In this document: positions 52,614-63,205 of the stretch, one piece after another
How positions within the stretch are numbered: position 1 is the first letter of the stretch
How the letters are laid out: each line of letters begins with the position of its first letter
Assembly: GCA_051251725.1 (NCBI GenBank)
Contig: JBPOFN010000004.1
Location: 124,001 to 188,000 of the forward strand
Length of the DNA stretch: 64,000 nt
Source of the DNA: JALZUE01 sp051251725
GTDB lineage: Bacteria; Pseudomonadota; Gammaproteobacteria; Enterobacterales; Alteromonadaceae
Reading direction: 5' to 3'
Notes under the pieces: model-generated
Seen by the model: only the letters and a program-made list of their open reading frames with translations
What the model was told of the DNA's origin: nothing
Databases searched by the model: none
Program-made: the position numbers and the translations under genes

Positions 52614-55600
52614 ATGTTAACTGACAACAACCTAACCACGAATTGTCCGATCAGAAAAAAGATCCGCGATTATTACCGTATTGATGAAGATAGCGTTATC
52701 GAGCATATTTTGCCGTTGGCTGAAGTGGGCATTGCTGCGCGCTCAAGAGCGTGGGAACGTGCTCGTCAAATGGTGATTAAAATTCGCCAAATTGAAGAAG
52801 GCAAAGGCGGCGTTGACGCGCTGTTAAACGAATACTCATTATCATCAGAAGAAGGCATTGTTTTAATGTGCCTTGCTGAAGCCTTATTACGTATTCCCGA
52901 CAGTAAAACGCAAGACTCACTTATTCGCGATAAATTATCCAAAGGCGAATGGAGCCAACATCTGGGCAATAGCGACTCATTATTTGTCAATGCCTCAAGC
53001 TGGGGTTTGTTAATTACCGGCAAAATGGTGCAATATTTAGATGATAATCCAAAGCAAAATTTTAATGTCTTGCAGCGCGCTATTGGTAGATTGGGCGAGC
53101 CGGTAATTCGTTCATCGGTAAATTTTGCCATGAAAATAATGGGCAAACAGTTTGTGATGGGCACTGATATTGACGAAGCCCTTGAACGCGCCAAAGACGC
53201 TGAAAGCAAAGGTTATGTCTACTCTTACGACATGTTGGGGGAAGGTGCTCGTACTATGGCTGACGCCGATCGTTATTACGAGGCTTATCTAGGGGCAATT
53301 CACGCTCTCGGTAAAGCAGCTAACGGTAAAGGGCCAATTAAAAGCCCTGGTATTTCAGTAAAATTATCGGCTATTTATCCACGATATGAATTTACCCATT
53401 ACACAAAAGTGATGGCGGAAGTGGTGCCGCGCTTAAAAGCATTAGCCTTGATTGCCAAAAAATACGATATTGGTTTTACCGTTGATGCTGAAGAAGCAGA
53501 ACGTTTAGATATTTCCTTAGATATTATTGAAACGGTGTTTTCTGATCCGGATTTGACCGGATGGCAAGGTTTTGGTTTAGCTGTTCAAGCTTATCAAAAA
53601 CGTTCGATTTTTGTTATTGAATGGCTTGAGGCGTTAGCTCGAAAAGTTGGCCGGACCATGATGGTACGTTTAGTTAAAGGTGCCTATTGGGATAGTGAAA
53701 TTAAACAAAGCCAAGCAGATGGTTTGGAAGATTACCCTGTTTACACGCGTAAAGCCGCGACCGACGTTTGTTATAAAGCCTGTGCGATAAAATTGATGGC
53801 AGCGCGTGATGTTATTTATCCGCAGTTTGCGACTCATAATGCCTATACAGTAGCGACTATTTTAGAATTAGCACAAAACGATCATCTAGGTTACGAGTTT
53901 CAGCGTTTACACGGCATGGGCGAGTCACTGTATGATCAAGTAGTTGATAATGAAAAAGTGCAATGTCGAGTTTATGCCCCTGTTGGTGAACATGAAGAGT
54001 TATTAGCTTATTTAGTGCGCCGGTTATTAGAAAATGGCGCTAATTCATCGTTTGTAAATGCCATTGTTGATAACTCTAAACCGATTGAAGCGCTTTTACC
54101 TGATCCAGTTGAAACCTTGCAAGATTTACGAGTTAAACGTCATCCGAATATTTTAATGCCGATTGCTATGTTTGGCGCTGAAAGAGCGAACTCTAAAGGG
54201 TTAGACTTAAGCGACATTAACCAATTACAGGGATTAAAAACCAGTTTAGATGCTTGGGTGAACCAGCATGTTAAACCGGTTGATAATACCGTTCAGCATG
54301 CCGATGGTATTAATATTGTTAATCCTGTTAACCATCAAGAATTAATTGGCCAAGTTGATTTTCATACGCCAGCGCAAATGTCGGATATGGTGGCCCGCGC
54401 CGATAAAGCTTTTGCGGATTGGTCCCATACTAAGGTGACTTTTCGCGCTAATATATTGCGCAGAACGGCAGATATTTTAGAGCGACACAGTGCAGAATTA
54501 ATCGCGTTATGTATTAAAGAAGCGGGGAAATTAACTAAAGACAGTATCGATGAAGTGCGCGAAGCGGTCGATTTTTGTCGATATTATGCCAGCCAAGCAG
54601 AGCAACTCGCCTTAGATGATCGCATGGAGCCGCGTGGTGTCGTGTTATGTATCAGCCCATGGAATTTTCCACTGGCGATATTTTTAGGGCAAGTGGCTGC
54701 GGCAATCGCAACAGGTAATACTGTCGTGGCAAAACCGGCTGAGCAAACCAGTTTGATTGCTAAAAGAACCCTTGAACTAATGAAAATAATTGGTTTACCT
54801 GATGATATTGTCCAGCTTATTTTTGCGCAGGGTAAAACCGTTGGCGAAACCGTCGTTAGCGATACTCGGGTTCAGGCCGTAATGTTTACAGGTTCAACGA
54901 TGACGGGCCGATTGATCTCACAAATTTTAGCGCAGCGCGGCGGGCAACAAGTGCCACTGATTGCAGAAACTGGTGGCCAAAATTGCATGGTGGTTGACTC
55001 AACGGCACTGCCAGAGCAAGTGTGTGATGATGTGATTAAATCGGGTTTTCAAAGTGCCGGACAGCGCTGTTCAGCACTGCGGGTGTTATTTATTCAAGAT
55101 GATATCGCCGATGATGTGTTAACGATGATCACGGGCGCGATGAAAGAATTAACCATTGGCGATCCGCAGTATTTAGCCACTGATATCGGCCCGGTTATCG
55201 ATGCTAAAGCACTCAATAATCTTAACGCCCATGTTGAATATTTAGCCGATAAAGCGCAGTTATTACATCAATGTACGATCCCTGAAACTTTTGCCCAAGG
55301 TGCTAATCCTAACCATTATTTGTTTGCGCCTCGGTTATATCAAATTGATAATTTGGCAGTGCTAAAACAAGAAGTGTTTGGCCCGATTGTGCATGTCATA
55401 CGTTTTAAAGAAGCCGAATTAAAACAAGTGGTTAAACAAATTAATCAATCTGGTTTTGGCCTTACCTCCGGTATACATACCCGTATTGAAGGGCGCGCGC
55501 TAGCTTTTGCTAACCAAATTAAAGCGGGCAATGTTTATATTAATCGCAATATTATTGGCGCTGTTGTTGGCGTTCAACCTTTTGGCGGCCGAGGATTATC

Positions 55601-56435
55601 AGGTACTGGGCCAAAAGCTGGCGGCCCGCATTATTTATCGCGCTTAGTACGAGAAAAGTTAACACCTTCTGCTAATGATATTAACTATCAAAGTATGGCT
55701 AATATCGACATGATCGCGTTTGATACCGCGAAACAAGAAGTTGAAGATATTATGGTAAAAGCGCTAACCGCCGAAAAAACATGGCAGTGCGCGCCGCTCA
55801 ATGATCGAATTTCAGTCATGCGACAACTGATCGCCAAAATAGCGACTGTTGATATTGTTGATGACTTTGCCGATGATTTATCGCAGTCGTTAGCGGACTC
55901 GCGTTCGCAATTAACACTGATTGAAAAGTTGTTGAAAAAACCAATCACGCTGCCGGGGCCAACCGGTGAATCGAATACTTTGTCGTTTGAGCCTAGAGGT
56001 TGTGTTGTTTGTTATGCCGACCAAGACACCACGTTTAGTTTTTGGCTATTAGCGATAATTTCTGCGGCGGCAACCGGTAATACAGTGATCGCGGCGGTTT
56101 CAGATTTATTCTATCCACAAGCGCAAGCGATGCTAAGTAAATTGTTGTTATGTGGTGCCCCTGAAGGTTTATTGCAGGTGGTCAAACACAATAAGCTTAA
56201 TACCTTACTTAAACATCCTGATATTGCCGGTACTGTGGTTGATAGTAACTGTGCGCGCTTAGGCTATTTCAGTAAACAACTAGCGGAGCGGGAGGGCGCT
56301 ATATTACCTGTGATCAGTGCTGAATATCCGGATACTTTAGTGCTGCGTTTGGTGGTAGAAAAAACCATTACAATTGATACCACCGCCTCAGGTGGTAATA
56401 CTTCGTTAATGACCTTAGCGGAAGATGATGACTAA
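52614..56435 (+). CDS. putA: Bifunctional proline dehydrogenase / P5C dehydrogenase PutA
   Basis: A 1273-residue enzyme from the ATG at 52614 (GAAGGGG upstream). It converts proline to glutamate. The proline dehydrogenase domain (about residues 85-460) has YSYDMLGEGARTMADADRYY, SVKLSAIYPRYE, VRLVKGAYWDSE and ATHNAYTVA. The aldehyde dehydrogenase domain (about 540-1000) has ISPWNFPLAI, FTGSTMTGR, ETGGQNCMVVDSTALPEQ and the catalytic Cys in SAGQRCSAL. The usual N-terminal ribbon-helix-helix DNA-binding domain is missing, so it should not repress itself. The C-terminal 250 residues are a degenerate aldehyde-dehydrogenase-like tail. Its place in a sugar region is odd. Confidence 0.95.
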   Translation: MLTDNNLTTNCPIRKKIRDYYRIDEDSVIEHILPLAEVGIAARSRAWERARQMVIKIRQIEEGKGGVDALLNEYSLSSEEGIVLMCLAEALLRIPDSKTQDSLIRDKLSKGEWSQHLGNSDSLFVNASSWGLLITGKMVQYLDDNPKQNFNVLQRAIGRLGEPVIRSSVNFAMKIMGKQFVMGTDIDEALERAKDAESKGYVYSYDMLGEGARTMADADRYYEAYLGAIHALGKAANGKGPIKSPGISVKLSAIYPRYEFTHYTKVMAEVVPRLKALALIAKKYDIGFTVDAEEAERLDISLDIIETVFSDPDLTGWQGFGLAVQAYQKRSIFVIEWLEALARKVGRTMMVRLVKGAYWDSEIKQSQADGLEDYPVYTRKAATDVCYKACAIKLMAARDVIYPQFATHNAYTVATILELAQNDHLGYEFQRLHGMGESLYDQVVDNEKVQCRVYAPVGEHEELLAYLVRRLLENGANSSFVNAIVDNSKPIEALLPDPVETLQDLRVKRHPNILMPIAMFGAERANSKGLDLSDINQLQGLKTSLDAWVNQHVKPVDNTVQHADGINIVNPVNHQELIGQVDFHTPAQMSDMVARADKAFADWSHTKVTFRANILRRTADILERHSAELIALCIKEAGKLTKDSIDEVREAVDFCRYYASQAEQLALDDRMEPRGVVLCISPWNFPLAIFLGQVAAAIATGNTVVAKPAEQTSLIAKRTLELMKIIGLPDDIVQLIFAQGKTVGETVVSDTRVQAVMFTGSTMTGRLISQILAQRGGQQVPLIAETGGQNCMVVDSTALPEQVCDDVIKSGFQSAGQRCSALRVLFIQDDIADDVLTMITGAMKELTIGDPQYLATDIGPVIDAKALNNLNAHVEYLADKAQLLHQCTIPETFAQGANPNHYLFAPRLYQIDNLAVLKQEVFGPIVHVIRFKEAELKQVVKQINQSGFGLTSGIHTRIEGRALAFANQIKAGNVYINRNIIGAVVGVQPFGGRGLSGTGPKAGGPHYLSRLVREKLTPSANDINYQSMANIDMIAFDTAKQEVEDIMVKALTAEKTWQCAPLNDRISVMRQLIAKIATVDIVDDFADDLSQSLADSRSQLTLIEKLLKKPITLPGPTGESNTLSFEPRGCVVCYADQDTTFSFWLLAIISAAATGNTVIAAVSDLFYPQAQAMLSKLLLCGAPEGLLQVVKHNKLNTLLKHPDIAGTVVDSNCARLGYFSKQLAEREGAILPVISAEYPDTLVLRLVVEKTITIDTTASGGNTSLMTLAEDDD

Positions 56436-56457
56436 ATAAGCGCGGTATTTATCGGTT

Positions 56458-56501
56458 AGCTAAAACAGCGACAACAAGTAATGCTTGTCGCTGTTTTAGC
56501 T
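56458..56501. terminator. Bidirectional terminator after putA
   Basis: A 17-bp perfect stem (56458-56474 with 56485-56501, core AAAACAGCGACAA) and 10-base loop between convergent genes. The stem is long, though the T-tract is short. Confidence 0.75.
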
Positions 56502-56535
56502 CTTTGCTCATTTAGGTAGTAAATTACGGCCGCTT

Positions 56536-58044
56536 TTATTCTATGGTTAAGACCACGCGGCGATAGTCAACAAGCGGTACTATGGTATTGTGATCCCATA
56601 CTTCCAAAATTAGATGTAGCTCTTTCCCTTTTGCATCGTCAGGCACGAGCAAAGTAATCGCGGGGGCTGTAGCATTTTCAATTGCTAATGGTTTGCGATA
56701 CGGTACCTTGCCTGCTTCAGTATAAACCCACCATGAAAAGCGCAATGCATCGCCATCAGGATCTGTCGAGCTGGCGGCATCAAAAGAGATCTTGTCGCCT
56801 GTTTTGGCTGAACGTTTTAAAATATTATCGCTAGCATCCCCATTTAACACGGCAATTGGATGATGATTGGCATTATCATAAGGTTGTACACTCCAATCCA
56901 TACGTGCCTTATAGTCGTTCCACATAGCGGTACGCCAACGAAATATGCCCGTGTAGATATCGTGATAAACCTTACCATCGGTGGGTGAAACCCAGCGATC
57001 TAACAATTGATGATTATCAGTATAAGCGGCATAAGGTCTGAATTTACGCTCATCAGGGTGAATTATTGGATATTTGGCTGCCACATTTGCCACTTTTTCG
57101 CTGGTATAGCGGCCGCTCCAACCACCCCAAGATGGCTGTGATAAATCTGATAGTCCAGGTGCGACAAGTCCCAACCAAGGAATAGTGCCGCCACCCTCAA
57201 TGTAATGAGTAATTTTTCCCACTTTACGAATAGGACTCAGGGCACCAAGTGCGCCGTGATTGCTGGTTATATTTTCTTGTGCCCATTGATGCTGACCTTC
57301 TGGTGTATAAGGATAAGGCTGCCAGTTATGCGGACCTAAATTTGTATTACTTGGGCCGCCAAAGCCCTGAGTTTGTTCAACACCACGGATCCAATGAATA
57401 TTTGGAAATTCATGACAAATCCAAGCACCGGCATCATCTTGGCCTGAGTTTTCAAAAACACGTAGCTTTGCAATTGCGGCATCGACAACCGCCGGTGAGT
57501 GTGTTGCTCGAAAATCGAAGAGTGCTTGCGCGAGTGTATTTGCCCCTGCGTTAATCACAATATGTAATGGGCGAGGATCAGACTTAGTGAGCGCGGCAAT
57601 AATTAGCTTGGATCCCGGTGAAGCCTTACCTGCGCCAATATCGGCAACGCCATTACCCGTTTGACCATTGGCGACTATGCTTCTTAAATAGTTCGGTTTA
57701 TGCCAGCCCTGAGCGTGGCGTTTAAGGTTGGGATAAATTTTCTCATAGCCATCAATCAAACGATGAAATAACTGTGGCATTAATACTTTAACGGACTCTG
57801 TTGGATTAGCGCGAAAAAAACGACCGGTAACGGCGATTAAGCCCTCAAGCTGAAACATATTCGAACTGATTAATAAATGGGTGATCTGTTGTTCTTCATC
57901 GGGATCATGGCCCATATCTGCCATGATAATTAGCCGAGGTTTGCTACTGACTATTTTGTCTTGTTCAAGTTCTGTTGCTGTCGCTGTATAAGTGCAAAGA
58001 GATAAAATTGCACTTACCGCGAGGGATTTAAGTGTTTTGTTCAT
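56536..58044 (-). CDS. DUF1593 nucleoside-hydrolase-like secreted protein
   Basis: A 502-residue exported protein (signal peptide ending TYTATA). The N-terminal two-thirds match DUF1593: PRLIIMADMGHDPDEEQQ (an Asp-rich start like the calcium-binding DxDxxxDD of nucleoside hydrolases), LIAVTGRFF, and HIVINAGANTLAQAL. The C-terminal 100 residues are an Ig/PKD-like beta-domain (FDAASSTDPDGDALRFSWWVY). No activity is established for the family in polysaccharide use, although DUF1593 genes are recurrent in such loci. A glycoside-cleaving role is inferred. Confidence 0.82.
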   Translation of the reverse strand: MNKTLKSLAVSAILSLCTYTATATELEQDKIVSSKPRLIIMADMGHDPDEEQQITHLLISSNMFQLEGLIAVTGRFFRANPTESVKVLMPQLFHRLIDGYEKIYPNLKRHAQGWHKPNYLRSIVANGQTGNGVADIGAGKASPGSKLIIAALTKSDPRPLHIVINAGANTLAQALFDFRATHSPAVVDAAIAKLRVFENSGQDDAGAWICHEFPNIHWIRGVEQTQGFGGPSNTNLGPHNWQPYPYTPEGQHQWAQENITSNHGALGALSPIRKVGKITHYIEGGGTIPWLGLVAPGLSDLSQPSWGGWSGRYTSEKVANVAAKYPIIHPDERKFRPYAAYTDNHQLLDRWVSPTDGKVYHDIYTGIFRWRTAMWNDYKARMDWSVQPYDNANHHPIAVLNGDASDNILKRSAKTGDKISFDAASSTDPDGDALRFSWWVYTEAGKVPYRKPLAIENATAPAITLLVPDDAKGKELHLILEVWDHNTIVPLVDYRRVVLTIE

Positions 58045-58172
58045 TATTATTCGATTCCTTAAATTGTTTTTATCGACCGCTTTTAGTTGCCTATTGTTAC
58101 TAACTTATAAAGTTGAAAACTAGATTATTAGTCGGTTGAAAATACGCTGATAAGTAAATAGCAGCATAAAAA

Positions 58173-58202
58173 AAAGCAACAAGACCTAAGTGTTGTTGCT
58201 TT
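58173..58202 (-). terminator. Terminator after GH78 gene
   Basis: Read on the minus strand: stem AAAGCAACAA / TTGTTGCTTT (10 bp) with a 10-base loop and a run of eight T residues, 35 bp past the GH78 stop codon. Confidence 0.85.
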
Positions 58203-58236
58203 CAGACTAAACGAATTTTATTACGCGCTGCATTTA

Positions 58237-61005
58237 TTAATCAGCAATAATATTCGCTTTAAAACTATATTCTCCAGGCGCTAAGTCAGTAAAACTGGTG
58301 CTTGCTTGTAAGCTGCCGTTTAAGCTAACTTTACTGGCCATTGCTGCTGGCAATATCACGTCAGCGGTCGTGTTTTTAGGGATTTTTACCGTCATCACTA
58401 ATTTTGCATTGGTAATATTCCAATCAACAGCAACTTCACCTTGCGGCGTATTATAATGGCCGCTGGCGGTGGTCAGTTTTTGGTTAAATTGCGGCTCAAT
58501 ACGAATATGTTTAAAACCGGCTTTAGACGGCGTGATGCCTAAAATACCTTCGTAAAACCAGCGAGAAACTGTGCCATAAGCATAATGGTTAAGTGAGTTC
58601 ATGCCTTCTGGATTAAAGCCATCTTCAATTGAGTATGAATTCCAACGCTCCCATGTGGTAGTTGCGCCGTTATTGATAGAATAAAACCATGATGGGTAAG
58701 TTTCTTTAAATAGTAAGTCATACATGACATCACTTTTTCCAGCTTTTTGTAATACGCTGGTAAGTAATGGCGTACCTAAAAAGCCAGTACGTAAATGATC
58801 ATTGGCTTTGGCAATTAAAGTAAGTACTTTTTGTTCGGCAATTTTTTTCTCTTGCTCATTAAAAAGTCCAAATTCAATCGGTAATAAATAACTTGTTTGT
58901 GTGGTAATACCTTTTTTAAGGTTTAACTGGTCATCAAAAAATTCAGCTCTAAATGCTTGTTTTACTTCTGCATGACGTTTCATTAATTCAGTAACGTCTT
59001 GCGCTTTACCTAACACTTTTGCAGAGTTTAGCGTTAACTCGATAGAACGCGCATGATAAGCAGTACCAATTAAACTAAAGTTAGTATCACCACGATTACC
59101 ACCTTCATCAGGGGTTTTTGATTCAGGATAAGGCTGTAACCAATCACCAAATGTCATCATTGATGAGACATCTTTTTTACTTTTTAAGTGATGGAAGTCT
59201 ACCCATTTTTTCATCATCTCGTAGTTATCGGCAAGAATAGTTTTATCGCCGGTCATTACATACAATTCCCAAGGAATAACGGTTGCCGCATCACCCCAGC
59301 CTGATGATTCAAAGTTTATCCAATCAACAAATGGAATATAAAGTGGGATAAAACCATTTTCTTTTTGCTCTTCGCGCATGCTTTCTAACCATGCCGCCCA
59401 AAAGCCATAAACATCAGCCATGTACATAGACGGGGTAGCAAAAACTTGCGCATCACCCGTCCAGCCCATACGTTCATCACGTTGTGGACAATCAGTTGGT
59501 ATATCTAAAAAGTTACCGCGTAAGCCCCACACTATGTTGTCAGCTAGTTGGTTTAATTTAGTGCTCGAACTTTTAAAGTTTGCATGAATATTAAAGTCTG
59601 AATGCTGAACATGTCCTTCAATCCAACTAAGCTCAGGATTTTTACTGGCATCGTATCCAGCTAGCTCAATATAACGAAAGCCATGAAAGGTAAAGGTTGG
59701 TTTATAAGTAATATCGCCGGTGATATTAGGTATATAGTGATTCGTTGATTTTGCCGAGCGATAGTTCTCGGTGTAAAAATCGCCTTTGTTTAAAGCTTCG
59801 GCATAACGAACGGTTACTTGCTGGCCTTTGATCACTGGGATTGAAATTTTAGGCACCCCAACCATATTTTGGCCTAAATCAAATATCGCTTTACCATCTT
59901 TAACACTGACTAGCTCAAGCGCTGGCATAACACTAACATTGGTTACAGGCGTATGACGTTTAGGTTTAAGCTTTACTGTTGTCTCAAGTGATTCTGTTAA
60001 GGCATTATCCCAATGAGTTGCGTCAAATTCAGCCGTGTTCCAGCCTGGAATTTCAAAAGCTTGGTCGTATTGCTCACCATCGTAATTACTGCTAAAACGA
60101 ATTGGACCGTTTTGGCTAGTTTGCCAAGTGTTGTCAGTAACAATAACGTCTTTTTCACCATTTGCATAAGTGATTTCTAGCTGCGCTAATAAACGAGCCG
60201 GTAGGGTGTTATCTTGTTCGTAAAGTTTATAAACTCGGCCGGCATACCAGCCACCAGCAATGTTAGCTGCTAAGGCATTTTCGCCGGTTTTAATTTCTTT
60301 TGTCACATCAAAGGTAAGAGTTTCAATACGTTTCGCGTAAGGAGTCCAGCCCGGTGTTAAAACATAATCGCCAATTTTTTTACCGTTTAAATACGGTTCA
60401 AATAAACCTTTAGCGGTAATATAAAGGCGAGCTTGTTTAATATCGGCTTTAGCAGCAAATGTTTTTCGTAAATATTGTGCGGTTGCTAACACTGACTTTT
60501 CTGGTTGGTTAGTTGAAATGTCAGTTGCCGGATGGCCAACCCATTTAGCTTGCCAGTCTTGGTTGTTTAACAAACCCAGTTCAAAGCTATTAATGTCACT
60601 CCAACTTGAAGCTTGATCTTTTTCATCCCAAAAACGAACACGCCAAAATGCTTGTTGGCGTGAGCTAAGATCAGCACCTTGATAAGTTAACCAAGACGTT
60701 TCGTTTGAGGCAACTTTTGTACTGTCCCAAAGATCAGGAGTTTGTTGTAAAGCGGCTTTAGTGCTAGCTACTTGAATTTGGAACGCGCTTTGACTTTTCG
60801 CTTGCGCGGTGTCAGCAATTTTCCACGAAAAGCGCGGCTTTGATTCGTAATAACCAATAGGGTTAACAAAACCTTCACCGACTTTAAGCTGTTGCGGCGC
60901 TTGTACTACCTTTGATTTAGCCTCTGTTTTTTGATCTGTGCAGGCACTACACAAAAATAATAGGCTGAGAAACCCAAAGGTTTTCATATATTTTATTTTT
61001 ATCAT
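58237..61005 (-). CDS. GH78 alpha-L-rhamnosidase lipoprotein
   Basis: A 922-residue enzyme with a lipobox (LFLCSAC, Cys 22). Domain order: N-terminal beta-domain with FVNPIGYYESKPRFSWKI, the Bac_rhamnosid_N segment (LYITAKGLFEPYLNGKKIGD, about residues 195-215), the (alpha/alpha)6 catalytic barrel from about 480, and a C-terminal beta-sandwich. The catalytic acid region is IPTDCPQRDERMGWTGDAQV near residue 500, and a conserved NNGATTTWERWNS lies near 775. It releases terminal alpha-L-rhamnose. It follows the DUF5060 gene by 65 bp, so the two likely share a transcript. Confidence 0.93.
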   Translation of the reverse strand: MIKIKYMKTFGFLSLLFLCSACTDQKTEAKSKVVQAPQQLKVGEGFVNPIGYYESKPRFSWKIADTAQAKSQSAFQIQVASTKAALQQTPDLWDSTKVASNETSWLTYQGADLSSRQQAFWRVRFWDEKDQASSWSDINSFELGLLNNQDWQAKWVGHPATDISTNQPEKSVLATAQYLRKTFAAKADIKQARLYITAKGLFEPYLNGKKIGDYVLTPGWTPYAKRIETLTFDVTKEIKTGENALAANIAGGWYAGRVYKLYEQDNTLPARLLAQLEITYANGEKDVIVTDNTWQTSQNGPIRFSSNYDGEQYDQAFEIPGWNTAEFDATHWDNALTESLETTVKLKPKRHTPVTNVSVMPALELVSVKDGKAIFDLGQNMVGVPKISIPVIKGQQVTVRYAEALNKGDFYTENYRSAKSTNHYIPNITGDITYKPTFTFHGFRYIELAGYDASKNPELSWIEGHVQHSDFNIHANFKSSSTKLNQLADNIVWGLRGNFLDIPTDCPQRDERMGWTGDAQVFATPSMYMADVYGFWAAWLESMREEQKENGFIPLYIPFVDWINFESSGWGDAATVIPWELYVMTGDKTILADNYEMMKKWVDFHHLKSKKDVSSMMTFGDWLQPYPESKTPDEGGNRGDTNFSLIGTAYHARSIELTLNSAKVLGKAQDVTELMKRHAEVKQAFRAEFFDDQLNLKKGITTQTSYLLPIEFGLFNEQEKKIAEQKVLTLIAKANDHLRTGFLGTPLLTSVLQKAGKSDVMYDLLFKETYPSWFYSINNGATTTWERWNSYSIEDGFNPEGMNSLNHYAYGTVSRWFYEGILGITPSKAGFKHIRIEPQFNQKLTTASGHYNTPQGEVAVDWNITNAKLVMTVKIPKNTTADVILPAAMASKVSLNGSLQASTSFTDLAPGEYSFKANIIAD

Positions 61006-61070
61006 TTATTAAGATCTCTCTATCGTTATTTTTAATAACTTCATAGTGTTAAATAAGTATTCGAATTCGT

Positions 61071-62942
61071 TTAATTGATAACTTTCAGTATAGCTAACCA
61101 ATCACTACCAATATCGCTGGGTGGTAAACCAAGGGCAACGGGCTGCTCGGTAGCAATAATATGGCTCATAGTCCCCGTCACTAAATCTCCTCCCTCACGG
61201 GTGTTAAACCATTGGATTTGAAACTTTTTACCCTGTGTATCTAATTTGACTTGATTAAAGCGAATGGGATTTTCAACCATTACTAAATAATGCTGGTCAG
61301 GAATGCCAAACACATACAAAGATTTTAGCGGTAATGATTGTGGTAACGGGCGCATTTTTTCAACGGCTACGTGTTGTTCAAAAAATTCACGGGCAATGGT
61401 ATTTTGCTGCCAAAATAAATCACGCGAACGGTAATCATTTGCTTCGATATCGTTATGTGGGCTCTTATAACCAAAGTACCATTCAATCCCCCAGGCACCT
61501 GCTAATAATCCACCCCAAATAACACGAATACGGGCTTCGTTATGACTTGGGTTTTCAGCATCTGTTACTAATCCCCAAGCGCCACTGCCTGCTTCGTCAA
61601 TGGCTAACGCCCAAGGCTTACCTGCTTGTGCTGAAGCGTGATACCACCGAATAATACGAGTATACACATCTCTAAAATCTGGTCGTTGTCCTTGAATAGA
61701 AGCGCCGGTAAGTAGTGACTGATCGCCAACTAAACCTGCGTAGGTATGATCTTCATGCGGCGCAGTGTGCATCACAATATGCTGTTTTTTATAAGGCGAG
61801 GTTGCGCGAATATAAGCGACGATTTTTTGTTGTAACGCTTGTGGAATATTATTTTCTTCGCCCAAATTCCAGTTCAAACTGGGGTGGTGAGCAAAGCGGG
61901 CAATAATTTCTCGGTAATATAACTTCTGTTCATGACCTAAAGCAGCATTATCCATTAGATGATCAGTTTCACGTTCATGGGTTTTAAAATGAAGAAAAAA
62001 CCCTTTTTGGCTGCCGTAAGTAAATACTCGCTCCCACTGGGCTAATTTTGAAACATCAAAGCGGGTTTTGTGAAAATACTTTGACCAAGCTTGGTCATTT
62101 TTTGTTTTATTGGCGTAAGCTTGATAGCTGGCGTCATCAACGTTAAGTAAATGCGGGAAGACATTTCTGTCATCACCATCAACATTGAAGGTTAAAAAAG
62201 AAAAGGCATTTAAGCCTTTTTCAGCTAAATAGTTAATAGCGCCAAATAGCGATTTACCTTTTTCACCTTGCCATAATAAAGACGCGGCATCGTTGTTGTA
62301 ATCACGGCGATGAGCATGCCAATTTTTTCGGCGTTTTGCGACATCTGGTGTAGCATCAAAATCTGCATAAGCGAGTAAGTTTTCAGGTGAGTCGACGCCT
62401 GCTTTAATAAAATATTTACCACTGCCGGAAAACTTTAAATAATGTTCACCTACGTATTCAAGGCGTCCTTTGGCGTAAGGCCCTTGGCGCTTTTCTTTGA
62501 CTATGATAGTACCTTGCAGGCCATCAATACCAACTATTGCCGAGGCACCAGTGATCGTTTTAGCAACCGCAATGTTTTTTCCTTGTTTGAACGAGACGCG
62601 GTATTGCCACGCGCCGGGACTTTCGGCAGCAAACTTCACTTGCCATTGATTACCTCGAACCGCACTTGTTTCTGCCGCATTACCATCGGCGGCAAAATAA
62701 CCGGGCACAACAAAAACTTTATCTTGCTGCGTGAAAGTGACATCTAATCGATAATCCATAAATGGATTTATTTGCCCTAATTCACTGGCGTTAGGACCGG
62801 TGAAAGCCAAGGTAAAAGGCTCGTATTGGTAATATTCTTGTTGAGGGGCAGTATTTGCACTGCTGAGATGACTGAACATCAGTAGGCAGATAGAAACTAA
62901 AGCCGTTGCTCTTTTTCTTAAATCAATTGACTTCTTAAACAT
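61071..62942 (-). CDS. DUF5060 glycoside-hydrolase-like protein
   Basis: A 623-residue exported protein (signal peptide ending LSSAN). Residues about 35-130 form the DUF5060 Ig-like domain (PFTLAFTGPNA, DYRLDVTFTQQ). A TIM-barrel-like domain follows (about 165-530) with two candidate catalytic Glu: E362 or E363 in WNLGEENN, and the Glu in ALAIDEAGSGAWG near residue 452. A C-terminal beta-domain resembles the putative collagen-binding domain of such enzymes. The activity is unknown; relatives include glycosidases of several families. The gene sits before GH78 and likely works on the same oligosaccharide. Confidence 0.75.
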   Translation of the reverse strand: MFKKSIDLRKRATALVSICLLMFSHLSSANTAPQQEYYQYEPFTLAFTGPNASELGQINPFMDYRLDVTFTQQDKVFVVPGYFAADGNAAETSAVRGNQWQVKFAAESPGAWQYRVSFKQGKNIAVAKTITGASAIVGIDGLQGTIIVKEKRQGPYAKGRLEYVGEHYLKFSGSGKYFIKAGVDSPENLLAYADFDATPDVAKRRKNWHAHRRDYNNDAASLLWQGEKGKSLFGAINYLAEKGLNAFSFLTFNVDGDDRNVFPHLLNVDDASYQAYANKTKNDQAWSKYFHKTRFDVSKLAQWERVFTYGSQKGFFLHFKTHERETDHLMDNAALGHEQKLYYREIIARFAHHPSLNWNLGEENNIPQALQQKIVAYIRATSPYKKQHIVMHTAPHEDHTYAGLVGDQSLLTGASIQGQRPDFRDVYTRIIRWYHASAQAGKPWALAIDEAGSGAWGLVTDAENPSHNEARIRVIWGGLLAGAWGIEWYFGYKSPHNDIEANDYRSRDLFWQQNTIAREFFEQHVAVEKMRPLPQSLPLKSLYVFGIPDQHYLVMVENPIRFNQVKLDTQGKKFQIQWFNTREGGDLVTGTMSHIIATEQPVALGLPPSDIGSDWLAILKVIN

Positions 62943-63205
62943 ACTGATGATTTGTTTTTATTGGATGTGACTTAAAATGATAGGTTAATTGCGGTTTTAA
63001 AACAAGACCCTTATTTTAATTTTAATTGTCATTTTTTGCGCTGGAGATTTATTCAAGTTATCAATACAGTTAAAGCCAATGGCGAACAGAAATATCGCTG
63101 TCGCTAACAATATTTATTAAAATACTTATGCGAAAAATAATGTAATGATGAAGCGAGTAAGAGCACCTCTATTATTTGAGGTCGATACCTTTTAAGGGGA
63201 ATCAA

